DNA from: Kribbella sp. VKM Ac-2568 | GTDB lineage: Bacteria > Actinomycetota > Actinomycetes > Propionibacteriales > Kribbellaceae | DNA: 64,000 nucleotides | Assembly (NCBI RefSeq): GCF_004345365.1 | Contig: NZ_SLVF01000004.1 | Span: 620,001 to 684,000 of the forward strand | Direction: 5' to 3' | Part shown: in pieces, positions 17,561-26,127 of the stretch | Layout of the letters: each line of letters begins with the position of its first letter | Numbering within the stretch: the stretch's first letter is position 1 | Program-made: the position numbers and the translations under genes | The notes under the pieces: generated by a model | Seen by the model: only the letters and a program-made list of their open reading frames with translations | Databases searched by the model: none | Told to the model about the DNA's origin: nothing

Positions 17561-18213
17561 GCGGCAGGTTCGACGTGAACGTCTGACCAGCGGGGGAAGG
17601 TTGCCGCGAGGTCGGAGTGGCCAACCTGGGTCAACTGGTTGGTCAGTTCTACTCGAGCGGCCCGGATCGCGTCGGCTGCTTCTTCCGCGGTCGGGTACGG
17701 GCCGGACCAGTTGCAGACCGCGTCGCCGGCGAACCACTCGCCCGCCGAGGAACGACGTACGTGGGAAGCGGCCAGGCGGTCGGCCGGGAGGGCGTCTCCG
17801 CGCTCGGCGGCGAGTTGGACGATCGCGTCGACCGTGACGGTCTCGGCGGTCAGCTCCGTCAGCGGGCGCAGATAGACCGCGTCAGTGAGGGTGAACTCGT
17901 AGCCCTCAGGTGCTCGCGAGGCCAGCCAGGCGAGTGCCTCCTGGGCGGTCTCGGCGAGCAGGCGCGAGCTGTCGGGATCCGCGAGCGTGTGGACACCGCA
18001 GCGGCGGGTGTGGGTCGGGCGGAGTTCGTTCTGCCAGAGGCGGACCTGGAGCTCCTCGCGTCCGGACAGCCGACGGCCGAGGATGCGCGCCAGCCCGACG
18101 ACATCGAAGCTCAGCTCGTCCGGCGTCCGCTTCCGCCCCGGCTCCAGCGGCTCACCCGGCAGCGTCCCACGCGTCGTCCAGGGCCCGACGTGCCAGCGCT
18201 CCAAAGCCGTCAT
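17557..18213 (-). CDS. Conserved-looking protein of unknown function
   Basis: The 218-residue protein has no signal peptide, membrane segment or motif that I recognise. It is acidic, with a mixed alpha/beta look: N-terminal HVGPWTTRGTLPGEPLEPGRKRTPDELSF region, then a helical middle and AVCNWSGPYPTAEEAADAIRAAR near residue 180. Codon use is strongly GC3, as in real genes here. A TAGGGT hexamer lies six nt before its ATG, a leaderless arrangement that supports this start. It converges with the LigB-like gene and diverges from the Fe-S protein gene. Confidence 0.65.
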   Translation of the reverse strand: MTALERWHVGPWTTRGTLPGEPLEPGRKRTPDELSFDVVGLARILGRRLSGREELQVRLWQNELRPTHTRRCGVHTLADPDSSRLLAETAQEALAWLASRAPEGYEFTLTDAVYLRPLTELTAETVTVDAIVQLAAERGDALPADRLAASHVRRSSAGEWFAGDAVCNWSGPYPTAEEAADAIRAARVELTNQLTQVGHSDLAATFPRWSDVHVEPAA

Positions 18214-18276
18214 ACCCCGACCCTACCCAGGCGGCTCAGTGGTGGTTGCCTGCCGGCCCGACCGTAGGCTGACCGT

Positions 18277-18996
18277 ATGACGTACACCGCGGGGCGCCTC
18301 GCGGACATGCTGGACGGGGAGGTGTCCTGGCTGTCCGTCCGTACTGCATCCGCGCTACCGGGGCCCGACTGGATCTCCTGCGCCGAGCTCCTCGCGGACC
18401 AGCAGAACGGCGGCGACCCGACGTACGGGTGGCGCAAGGCGCTGGAGGACGACTACGGGCGCGAGTACGACATCGAGGCGCCGGTCCAGGTGGCCGCCAT
18501 GTTCGTGCTGATGTGGTACGTCTCAGTGCCGTCCATCGTGGCCGGTCTGTCGACTGCGCTCACCGGGGTCTCGCCGGACGTGTCACCGGAGTCCCTGGCG
18601 TTCCGGCGGCACCCGACCGCCCACTACCCGACAGACGTAGCTCTGCTGTCGCCTGAGGTTGTGTCGTTGGCCAAGGCGGTCGAGCAGGTGGACTCGCACA
18701 CCAGAGCTTTCACCGATAGCTATCGGCCGGGGGTGAAGCTCAGCTCGCGGCAGCGACTCGGTGCTGTCGAGGACGAGCTTCGGGGCGCGATGCGGGTGCC
18801 CGAGGAATCGCTGCTGGCGGCGGCTGCCGCGGAGGCGTTCCACATCAGGCTCGACCAGCAGATCCGCACGTCCTGCTGCTTCGTCTATGCCCTTCCCAAC
18901 GTGAACCCTTGCGCCGGTTGCCCCCGGGTTCGCAGTACTCAGAGTGCGAAGGCGGTCGGCGGGGAACCCGTTCCGGTGACCAGCGCCGAGAGATAG
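18277..18996 (+). CDS. FhuF-like [2Fe-2S] protein
   Basis: The 239-residue protein has a FhuF-type C-terminal iron-sulfur site: CCFVYALPNVNPCAGC (about residues 201-216), that is C-C-x10-C-x2-C. The rest has the length and helical make-up of ferric-siderophore reductases. It may reduce ferric siderophores in the cytoplasm to release iron; no siderophore transport genes are near. The ATG has TAGGCT six nt upstream (leaderless). The last 19 codons overlap the 3' end of the convergent flavoprotein gene by 58 bases, so either overlap is real or an assembly variant has extended this frame. Confidence 0.78.
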   Translation: MTYTAGRLADMLDGEVSWLSVRTASALPGPDWISCAELLADQQNGGDPTYGWRKALEDDYGREYDIEAPVQVAAMFVLMWYVSVPSIVAGLSTALTGVSPDVSPESLAFRRHPTAHYPTDVALLSPEVVSLAKAVEQVDSHTRAFTDSYRPGVKLSSRQRLGAVEDELRGAMRVPEESLLAAAAAEAFHIRLDQQIRTSCCFVYALPNVNPCAGCPRVRSTQSAKAVGGEPVPVTSAER

Positions 18997-20042
18997 CGGG
19001 CGACGAGCGGCACGAACTTGAACCCCTCGCCGTGGAACCCGGTCGCCACGCTGATCGGTCCGCGGCGATCGATCACGAAGTCGCCGCGCTCGGTGTTGTC
19101 GTAGAGGCAGCTGATCGCCTCCGACCTGGTCACATCCACTCCGGGGAACCAGTCGCGGACGTACGCGATCAGCGCGGCGTCTCGCTTGGGTTCGACCGTG
19201 AAGTCCCGCTGGTCCAGCTCGATCACCGCGCCGGTCGCGTGCATGCCGACCTTCACCCCATGGCCCTCCTCGAACACTCCATAGACCGTGGCCGCGTCGA
19301 GGGGACCACCGCCGCGGCGCCGGTGCACGAAGACCGGCCACGCGCTGTCCGGGTCGAGCGGCGCGAAGAAGCGCGGCTGTTCCTGCGACACGGTGATCGC
19401 CGGCAACTCGAGGTGCCCACCGAGAATCCGCGGCGCCCACGGCCCGGCAGTCACCACCACCTGACGAGCTCGTACTGGGCCCGCGGGCGTCTCCAGGTCC
19501 ACTAGACCGTCGGCCGCACCCGCCAGCTTGAGCCCGGTGACCGGGCAGCTCGGGCGGAACTCCACTCCGAGGTTCCGGGCCGACTCCCGGATCGCGGTCA
19601 GCGCCTGGTCGGCCAGGGCGCGTCCCGACTTCGGCTGGTAGAGCACCTTCGTCTCGAACCGCATCCCGGGCCAGCGCTCGGTCGCCTCCGCAGGATCGAG
19701 CACCTCGTGGTCGATGCCGTGCCGCCTGAACTGCTCCTCGAACTCCCGGACCTGGTGCTCGTCCACACCATGGTCGACGCCGCCGACGAGATCGAGCATC
19801 CGGACGCCGGTCTCGCTCTCCAGCTCCTCCCACAAGGCTCGTGACTGCTCGGCCCGGAGGAGCTCGGCCTCGTCGTCGATCGCCAGCCGGAAGAGTCTGG
19901 TGCCACCGTGCGAACCGCCACGGTTGTGCCCGAGCTCGTACTGCTCGAGGACCAGCACCTCCCGGTCGGCCGCGGCGAGAGCGCGGGCGGCCGCGGAGCC
20001 CATCGCCCCGGCGCCGATCACGACGACGTCATAGGTCTGCAT
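18939..20042 (-). CDS. MTOX/sarcosine-oxidase family FAD-dependent amine oxidase
   Basis: The 367-residue flavoprotein begins with a Rossmann FAD motif GAGAMGSAAARAL (about residues 10-22) and has the substrate-domain blocks of N-methyl-tryptophan oxidase and monomeric sarcosine oxidase. The cysteine in AISCLYDNTERGDFVID (about 317) is where these enzymes bind FAD covalently, followed by GFHGEGFKFVP at the C-terminus. It oxidises a secondary N-methyl amine, giving peroxide and formaldehyde. The exact substrate is open. It appears monocistronic and converges with the Fe-S gene. Confidence 0.88.
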   Translation of the reverse strand: MQTYDVVVIGAGAMGSAAARALAAADREVLVLEQYELGHNRGGSHGGTRLFRLAIDDEAELLRAEQSRALWEELESETGVRMLDLVGGVDHGVDEHQVREFEEQFRRHGIDHEVLDPAEATERWPGMRFETKVLYQPKSGRALADQALTAIRESARNLGVEFRPSCPVTGLKLAGAADGLVDLETPAGPVRARQVVVTAGPWAPRILGGHLELPAITVSQEQPRFFAPLDPDSAWPVFVHRRRGGGPLDAATVYGVFEEGHGVKVGMHATGAVIELDQRDFTVEPKRDAALIAYVRDWFPGVDVTRSEAISCLYDNTERGDFVIDRRGPISVATGFHGEGFKFVPLVARYLSALVTGTGSPPTAFAL

Positions 20043-20343
20043 CCGTCATTCCTACCTGGCCGCTCCGGATACCGGCCACCGGCGCCGGCTCGGCGCGGTA
20101 TTTCGCTGAGAGCGGAAAGCACGACCGGGCGGCGAGCGTGTCAGCCGCCGGGGCCGCGCTGAGGACGGACCCCGCTGGGATCGGCCGAGGAGATCGGGCG
20201 CGGAATATTGTCGGTGGGCGGCGGCACTATGTCGACCATGACTTCGACACAGTGTTGGACGGGCGCCGCCCGGTGGCTGACGTCATCGAGGGGTAACCCG
20301 CTATCGGTTGTCCGTGCCCAGGGCCGCGGTTAGGTTCGCTGAC
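20043..20343. other. Divergent intergenic region before egtA
   Basis: About 300 bases lie between the flavoprotein start and the egtA start. The region holds the egtA promoter (20308-20336) and presumably the leftward promoter for the flavoprotein. Short frames on either strand resemble nothing. No strong hairpin was seen. Confidence 0.5.
20308..20336 (+). promoter_or_regulatory. Predicted leaderless promoter of egtABCD
   Basis: TTGTCC (20308-20313) and TAGGTT (20331-20336) are 17 bases apart, and the GTG start of egtA follows after seven bases. The TTG at 20308, which could be taken as a start codon, is then the -35 hexamer. Confidence 0.6.
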
Positions 20344-21600
20344 GTGACCGCGCCCGGCGATTTCCCGGCGACGACTCCGATCGGCTCCCGCGTGGAGGCG
20401 GAGGGTTACGTCGCGATGGTGTGTTTCAAGCACGGACCTCCCCAGTTGCACGGCGTCGAGCTGGAGTGGACGGTGCACCATGCGGACGATCCGCACCGGC
20501 CGCTCGACGCCGGACAACTCAGCAAGGCCCTGGGCGTGCACGCGCCCGCCACCCTGGTCCGGGGCAGCCCGCAGCTGCCACTGAGCCGGGGTGCTCTGGT
20601 CACGGTGGAGCCGGGTGGCCAGGTAGAGATCTCCGGCCCCGCCTCGGCCTCCGTGCCCAGGCTGATCGAGAACACCGCCGCAGATGCCGCGGAACTCTTC
20701 TCCCTTCTCGCCACCGAAGACCTGGTGCCCGGCGCCCACGGTCTCGACGCCTTCCGCCCGCCCCGTCGCATCCTCACCGTCCCGCGCTATGCCGCGATGG
20801 AGCGTGCCTTCGAGCAGGTCGGCCCGCACGGCCCGCGGATGATGTGCAGCACGGCCGGCCTGCAGGTCTGCCTCGACGCCGGCGAGAAGCACCAGACCGC
20901 ACTCCGCTGGCGGGCATTGCACAACCTCGGCCCGGCGCTGGTCGCTCTGTTCGCGAACTCCCGGCTCCGGGCGGGCTCCGACACAGGCTGGGCGTCTGCG
21001 CGGACCGAGGCGACCTTCGGCACGTGTGCCCCTTTCACGGAGCCACCTCCGCTCGACGGCGACCCGGCCGAGGCGTGGGCCCGGACCGCGATGGATGCGC
21101 CCGTGCTCTGCCTACGCCGTGGCGACACCTGGGACGCCCCTGCCGGTCTCACCTTCGGGGCCTGGGCGGATGGCGCTCTGGTCGGCAGTGACCTGGCCGT
21201 CGGAGATCCGGCCGGCGGCAGACCGACGTACGACGATCTCGTGTATCACCTGTCCACCTTGTTCCCGCCGGTCCGGCCGCGCGGGTATCTCGAGGTGCGC
21301 TACCTGGACGCGCAGCAGGGGGACGGGTGGATCGCGCCCACGCTGCTACTGACCGCGTTGATGTCCGACCCCGCGCTGATCGACCAGGCACTGGCCGTGG
21401 CCGAGCCGTCGGCCGGGCGCTGGTTCCCGGCCGCCCGGGAAGGGCTGGACGACAAGTTGGTCCTGCAGACCGCGCGCGACGTGGTCGAGCTGGGGACCGA
21501 GGCTTTGAGCCGCACCGGCGTGGATCAGGACCTGATCACCGAGGTCGGCACCCGACTGCACTGCATCGTCGACGACACCCACAGAAGGCGAGCATCATGA
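20344..21600 (+). CDS. egtA: Glutamate-cysteine ligase of ergothioneine biosynthesis
   Basis: The 418-residue protein is the EgtA-type gamma-glutamylcysteine synthetase: a GCS2 ATP-grasp-like core with GVELEWTVH (about 35-43), MMCSTAGLQVCLD (about 152-166) and GYLEVRYLDAQ near 318. It joins glutamate to cysteine with ATP, giving the sulfur donor for EgtB. It is the first gene of egtABCD, and its TGA overlaps the egtB ATG. I place the start at GTG 20344, seven bases after a -10 box, rather than the longer frame starting TTG. Family lengths are about 420-430 residues. Confidence 0.92.
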   Translation: MTAPGDFPATTPIGSRVEAEGYVAMVCFKHGPPQLHGVELEWTVHHADDPHRPLDAGQLSKALGVHAPATLVRGSPQLPLSRGALVTVEPGGQVEISGPASASVPRLIENTAADAAELFSLLATEDLVPGAHGLDAFRPPRRILTVPRYAAMERAFEQVGPHGPRMMCSTAGLQVCLDAGEKHQTALRWRALHNLGPALVALFANSRLRAGSDTGWASARTEATFGTCAPFTEPPPLDGDPAEAWARTAMDAPVLCLRRGDTWDAPAGLTFGAWADGALVGSDLAVGDPAGGRPTYDDLVYHLSTLFPPVRPRGYLEVRYLDAQQGDGWIAPTLLLTALMSDPALIDQALAVAEPSAGRWFPAAREGLDDKLVLQTARDVVELGTEALSRTGVDQDLITEVGTRLHCIVDDTHRRRAS

Positions 21601-22931
21601 ACCACCAGTTGTCCGACCTGACCGCCGAGGAGCTGCGCTCGTTCGTCGCCGAGCAGCTGGGACGCTCGCGCGGCCGGACTGTCCAGCTGACCGACGCGGT
21701 CGACACCGACGACCTGGTCCGGCAGCACTCCCGGCTGATGTCGCCGCTGGTCTGGGACTACGCGCACATCGGCAACCAGGAAGAGCTCTGGCTGGTCCGT
21801 GACGTCGGCGGCCGCGAACCGGTCCGCCAGGACATCGACGAGCTGTACGACGCGTTCATGCACGCCCGGGCTGACCGGCCGTCGCTGCCGTTGCTCGGTC
21901 CCACCGAGACCCGCGATTACGTCGTCGAGGTCCGCGACAAGGTGCTCGACGTGCTCGACCACGTGAAGTTCAGTGGCGGTCGCGAGCTGGTCGACAACGC
22001 CTTCGCGTTCGGCATGATCGTGCAGCACGAGCAGCAGCACGACGAGACCATGCTCGCCACGCACCAGCTCCGCACCGGCGCCCCGGTGCTCGACGCTCCG
22101 GCTCCACCCGCCGGGCGACGGCTGGCCCGGTCCGAGGTGCTGGTGCCGGGCGGGGTGTTCGAGATGGGCACGTCGATCGAGCCGTGGGCGCTCGACAACG
22201 AGCGACCCGCGCATGCGGTGCACGTCGCTCCATACCTGATCGACACGGCGCCGGTGAGTAACGGGGACTACCTGAAGTTCGTGACCGGCGGTGGCTACCA
22301 GGACGCGCAGTGGTGGTCCGAGGCCGGCTGGGCGCATGTGCAGAAGGCCTCGCTGGTCGCGCCGCGCTTCTGGGAACTCGTCGACGGCAACTGGCTGCGG
22401 ACCCGCTTCGGCCATCGCGAGCTGCTGCCGCTCGACGAGCCAGTGATGCACGTCTGCTTCTACGAGGCCGAGGCGTATGCGCGCTGGACTGGTAAGCGGC
22501 TGCCGACCGAGGAGGAGTGGGAGATGGCCGCGCGGTTCGACCCGGCGACCGGACGGACGCGGCGCTTCCCCTGGGGCGACGAGAGCCCGGGCCCGCAGCA
22601 CGCGAACCTCGGTCAGCGTCATCTCCGTCCGGCACCGATCGGGGCCTACCCGGCAGGAGCCTCGCCGCTCGGTGTCGAGCAGCTGATCGGTGACGTCTGG
22701 GAGTGGACCAGCAGCGACTTCAAGCCGTACCCGGGGTTCCGCGCGTTCCCGTACGACGAGTACTCGCTGGTCTTCTTCGGGAGCGACTACAAGATGCTGC
22801 GCGGCGGATCCTTCGGCACCGATGAGGTGGTTGCCCGCGGCACCTTCCGTAACTGGGACTACCCGATCCGCCGGCAGATCTTCGCCGGCTTCCGCTGCGC
22901 CCGGGATCCCCGGCCGGAGGAGCTGACCTGA
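21597..22931 (+). CDS. egtB: Hercynylcysteine sulfoxide synthase
   Basis: The 444-residue non-haem iron enzyme joins gamma-glutamylcysteine to hercynine with oxygen. The N-terminal DinB-like domain gives the iron ligands His57 (WDYAHIGNQEE) and His144/His148 (QHEQQHDET). The C-terminal FGE-sulfatase domain (about 185-440) shows VPGGVFEMG, LPTEEEWEMAAR and the closing GFRCARD. The ATG at 21597 overlaps the egtA stop; longer upstream frames are antisense artefacts. All residues expected for function appear intact. Confidence 0.95.
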   Translation: MNHQLSDLTAEELRSFVAEQLGRSRGRTVQLTDAVDTDDLVRQHSRLMSPLVWDYAHIGNQEELWLVRDVGGREPVRQDIDELYDAFMHARADRPSLPLLGPTETRDYVVEVRDKVLDVLDHVKFSGGRELVDNAFAFGMIVQHEQQHDETMLATHQLRTGAPVLDAPAPPAGRRLARSEVLVPGGVFEMGTSIEPWALDNERPAHAVHVAPYLIDTAPVSNGDYLKFVTGGGYQDAQWWSEAGWAHVQKASLVAPRFWELVDGNWLRTRFGHRELLPLDEPVMHVCFYEAEAYARWTGKRLPTEEEWEMAARFDPATGRTRRFPWGDESPGPQHANLGQRHLRPAPIGAYPAGASPLGVEQLIGDVWEWTSSDFKPYPGFRAFPYDEYSLVFFGSDYKMLRGGSFGTDEVVARGTFRNWDYPIRRQIFAGFRCARDPRPEELT

Positions 22932-23707
22932 TGTGCCGTCACCTGGCCTACCTCGGCCCGCCGGTGTCGCTGGCTTCACTCGTGGTGGAGGCGCCGCACT
23001 CGCTCTACCGCCAGAGCTGGGCCCCGTCCGACATGCGCGGCGGCGGCTCGGTCAACGCCGACGGTTTCGGCCTTGGCTGGTACGGCGACGGGGCTGCTCC
23101 TCCTGTGCGGTATCGGCGGAGGGTGCCGATCTGGGCGGACGAGTCGTTGCCGGGGCTGGCTCGGTCGATCCAGTCGGGCGCGGTGCTGGCCGCGGTACGG
23201 AACGGGACGGTGGGGTCGCCGCTGACCGAGTCGGCGGTGGCGCCGTTCGTGCGGGACCAGTGGTTGTTCAGCCACAACGGGCTGATCAGCGGCTGGCCCG
23301 GGTCGATCTCCAAGCTCGCCGAGGCACTGCCCGTGTCCGAACTGCTCACCCTCGACGCCCTGATGGACTCGGCGTTGCTCTGGGCCCTGATCCAGGACCG
23401 CCTGTACTCCGGATCGCCCGCGGCGGAGGCGGTCGCGTCGGTGGTCCGCGAGGTCGCCGCGGCCGCGCCCGATTCGCGCCTGAACGTGCTGCTGACCGAC
23501 GGCGAGCAACTCGTGGCCACTACTTGGACACACTCACTCTGGATTCGGCGCACGACGGATTCCGTAGCAGTCAGCTCAGAGCCCTGGACAACCGAAGGCT
23601 GGGAACAAGTACCGGACTATTCATTGCTCTTGGCAACAGCAACGACCGTTGCCATCACACCTCTCGCTCCCGGACCGGAGCAGCCTCCGATGGAAGGACG
23701 ACAGTGA
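22931..23707 (+). CDS. egtC: Gamma-glutamyl hercynylcysteine sulfoxide amidohydrolase
   Basis: The 258-residue class II glutamine-amidotransferase-fold hydrolase starts MCRHLAYLG, so Cys2 becomes the N-terminal nucleophile after Met removal. The Ntn-fold marks are DGFGLGWYGDG, VRNGTVGSP and WLFSHNGLI. It removes the glutamate from the EgtB product. It is linked by a one-base TGATG overlap to egtB and by GTGA to egtD. The C-terminal third is less conserved, as is usual for the family. Confidence 0.93.
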   Translation: MCRHLAYLGPPVSLASLVVEAPHSLYRQSWAPSDMRGGGSVNADGFGLGWYGDGAAPPVRYRRRVPIWADESLPGLARSIQSGAVLAAVRNGTVGSPLTESAVAPFVRDQWLFSHNGLISGWPGSISKLAEALPVSELLTLDALMDSALLWALIQDRLYSGSPAAEAVASVVREVAAAAPDSRLNVLLTDGEQLVATTWTHSLWIRRTTDSVAVSSEPWTTEGWEQVPDYSLLLATATTVAITPLAPGPEQPPMEGRQ

Positions 23708-24681
23708 CCCTGATCGACCCCGAGATCGATATTCACCTGACCCCGGACTACGCCGCTCGCGCGCTGCGGGCGGATGCCCGGGCCGGGTTGACCGCGGAGC
23801 CGAAGTGGCTTGCGCCCAAGTGGTTCTACGACGCCCGCGGCAGTGAGCTGTTCGAGCAGATCACCCGGCTGCCGGAGTACTACCCGACCCGGGCCGAGCG
23901 GGAGATCCTGCAGACCCGGTCGCACGAGATCGCCGAGCTGACCGGCGCGCACACCCTGGTCGAGCTCGGCTCCGGCTCGTCGGAGAAGACCCGGCTGCTG
24001 CTCGACGGCCTGCGGGACCACGGCACGCTGACCACCTTCGTACCGCTGGACGTCTCCGAGTCGGCGCTGCGAGACGCGGCCGCGGCGATCACCGCGGACT
24101 ACCCGAGCGTTGTCGTGCACGGTGTGGTCGGCGACTTCACGGCGCACCTGGACAAGCTGCCGGGCGAGGCTCCCCGGATCGTCGCGTTCCTCGGCGGCAC
24201 GATCGGGAACCTGCTGCCCGATGAGCGCGGCGACTTCTTCGAGTCGGTCCGCGAGGTGCTGGAGCCGGGGGAGTGGTTGCTGCTCGGCACCGACCTGGTG
24301 AAGGACCCGGCCACCCTGGTCGCGGCGTACGACGACAGCGCGGGCGTGACGGCCGAGTTCAACCGGAACGTGCTGCGGGTGCTGAACCGGCAGCTCGGCG
24401 CGGACTTCGACGTGGATGCGTTCAGCCACGTGGCGATCTGGGACGCCGACAACGAGTGGATCGAGATGCACCTGCGCGCCGACCGGGCGATGCGGGTGCT
24501 GATCCCGGAGATCCGGCTCGAGGTGGACTTCGCCGAGGGCGAGGAGCTCAGCACCGAGGTGTCCGCGAAGTTCCACCGGCACGGCGTCGAGGCCGAACTC
24601 GACAAGGCCGGCTTCACCTCCGGCGCCTGGTGGACCGACTCGCAGGACCGCTTCGCCCTCTCCCTCTGGCAGGCCGTCTAG
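23704..24681 (+). CDS. egtD: L-histidine N-alpha-methyltransferase
   Basis: The 325-residue SAM-dependent enzyme trimethylates histidine to hercynine, the first step of the pathway. The SAM site is VELGSGSSEKTRLLL (about residues 81-95), followed by PLDVSESAL and FLGGTIGNL; the C-terminal AIWDADNEWIEMHLRA and FTSGAWWTD blocks are EgtD-specific. GTG start in a GTGA overlap with egtC. It is the last gene of the operon; no egtE-like PLP lyase follows. Confidence 0.95.
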   Translation: MTLIDPEIDIHLTPDYAARALRADARAGLTAEPKWLAPKWFYDARGSELFEQITRLPEYYPTRAEREILQTRSHEIAELTGAHTLVELGSGSSEKTRLLLDGLRDHGTLTTFVPLDVSESALRDAAAAITADYPSVVVHGVVGDFTAHLDKLPGEAPRIVAFLGGTIGNLLPDERGDFFESVREVLEPGEWLLLGTDLVKDPATLVAAYDDSAGVTAEFNRNVLRVLNRQLGADFDVDAFSHVAIWDADNEWIEMHLRADRAMRVLIPEIRLEVDFAEGEELSTEVSAKFHRHGVEAELDKAGFTSGAWWTDSQDRFALSLWQAV

Positions 24682-24753
24682 AATGCCCAGGATCCGACGA
24701 CTTTCTTAACCTTGTAAAGTCTTCAGCGCACATCTGTCCGACCAAGACGGCAC

Positions 24754-24780
24754 GGGCCGGCGGACACCGTCCGCCGACCC
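24754..24780. terminator. Bidirectional terminator between egtD and the sugar-binding protein gene
   Basis: CGGCGGAC (24758-24765) pairs with GTCCGCCG (24769-24776) around a three-base loop, extended by GGG/CCC (24754-24756 with 24778-24780) across one mismatch. It lies between two convergent genes and could stop both transcripts. Confidence 0.55.
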
Positions 24781-24806
24781 GCGCACCAGAATCACGCCCG
24801 CGGCAA

Positions 24807-26102
24807 CTATCCCTGCGACTTGATCAGGTCGTTGATCTTGCCGACGTAGGCCTGCAGGTCGCTGACCGGCTTCTTGCCGCTCAGGATCGGCTGGTACATC
24901 GCGGTGGTCAGGTCGCCCACCTGCGAGGACCACTGAGTGGTGAAGCGGACGCCGACGGTCTTCTCGGCGGCCAGGTCGGCCTTCACCGTGTCGACCACCG
25001 TCGTCTGGTCCGACTTCGTCAGCGCGCTGAAGTAGCTCTCCTGCGCCGGGGTGTACGCCGGGGGAGCGACCGGCGCGGCCGGCAGCACGGCGTCCCACAC
25101 CTTGGTGTTCAGGTACTGCAGCACCTTGTACGTCGAGTCCTCGTTCGCCGTGTACTGCGGGGTGCAGATGCCGACCGAGTCGTACAAAGTCGTCGGGGTG
25201 GTCACCTGCGGGAACGGCGCGAAGCCGTACTTGATCTTCGGCTTGTCCGTCTGGAAGCCGGCCGCGAGCCACTGGCCGCCGAACATCATCGGCACCTTGC
25301 CGCCCGAGAACAGCGCCGGCACGTTCGACGCGTCGTACCCGGGCGGGGCGACAGCGCCGGACTTGATCGCCTCGGCGAGCTTGGTGACGCCCTCGGTGTA
25401 CTTGTCGTCCGCCTCGGCCTTGGTCGGGTGGTTCACGTTGTCGGTGAACGGCGCGCCGCCCGCGGAGACGGAGTACAGGCTCATCGTGAAGGGAGCGTCG
25501 GCGGAGGTGAGCTGGTCCGCGACCAGCCCGTACTTCGCGCCGCCCTTGTTGGCGAGCTTGCCGGCGGCGGCGTACATGTCGTCCCAGGTCCAGCCGGCCT
25601 TGGGCTCGGGGATGCCGGCAGCCTTGAAGGCGTCGACGTTGTACCAGACGCCGTAGGTGTTCATCAGCGACGGCAGGCCGCCCATCTGACCGTCGGCCGT
25701 CTTCCAGTTCTCCATCGCGGAGGCGACGAACTTGTCGGCCTTGAAGTCGCCGTCGCCGTCGGCGATCCGCTTCGACCAGTCCACCAGCAGGCCCTGCGAG
25801 GTGTACTGCTGCTCGGTGTCGTTGCCGCACCAGAACAGGTCCGGCAGCTTCTTCGCCTGGGTCAGCGACGCGAGCTTGTCGCCGTACCCGCCGCTCGGGG
25901 TGTCGATCAGCTGCACGGTGATCTTGTCGTCCTTGAACCCTTCCAGCGCCTTCTTGATGGCGGCGTTGGTCTCCGGCGACTCCCACGTCATCACGGTCAC
26001 GGTGACCGGTCCGTCGGCGTCGCCGCCGCTGTCCGATCCGCCGCAGGCCGTTGCCGTCAGCAACCCGGCGCACGCCAGGGTGGTACCGATGATCCTCTTC
26101 AC
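24807..26102 (-). CDS. Sugar ABC transporter substrate-binding lipoprotein
   Basis: The 431-residue family-1 extracellular solute-binding protein has a signal peptide ending in a lipobox-like TATAC with Cys near residue 20, then a Gly/Ser/Asp linker. Mature blocks include VTVMTWESPE at the N-terminus, GLPSLMNTYGVWYN and GKVPMMFGGQW in the middle. It would capture an oligosaccharide outside the membrane and pass it to the two permeases encoded upstream. GTG start with GAGGAG seven bases before. No ATPase gene is in the operon; a shared MsiK-type ATPase encoded elsewhere is the usual partner in actinobacteria. Confidence 0.9.
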   Translation of the reverse strand: MKRIIGTTLACAGLLTATACGGSDSGGDADGPVTVTVMTWESPETNAAIKKALEGFKDDKITVQLIDTPSGGYGDKLASLTQAKKLPDLFWCGNDTEQQYTSQGLLVDWSKRIADGDGDFKADKFVASAMENWKTADGQMGGLPSLMNTYGVWYNVDAFKAAGIPEPKAGWTWDDMYAAAGKLANKGGAKYGLVADQLTSADAPFTMSLYSVSAGGAPFTDNVNHPTKAEADDKYTEGVTKLAEAIKSGAVAPPGYDASNVPALFSGGKVPMMFGGQWLAAGFQTDKPKIKYGFAPFPQVTTPTTLYDSVGICTPQYTANEDSTYKVLQYLNTKVWDAVLPAAPVAPPAYTPAQESYFSALTKSDQTTVVDTVKADLAAEKTVGVRFTTQWSSQVGDLTTAMYQPILSGKKPVSDLQAYVGKINDLIKSQG

Positions 26103-26127
26103 AGCTGTGCTCCTCAGGGGGTCGGGG

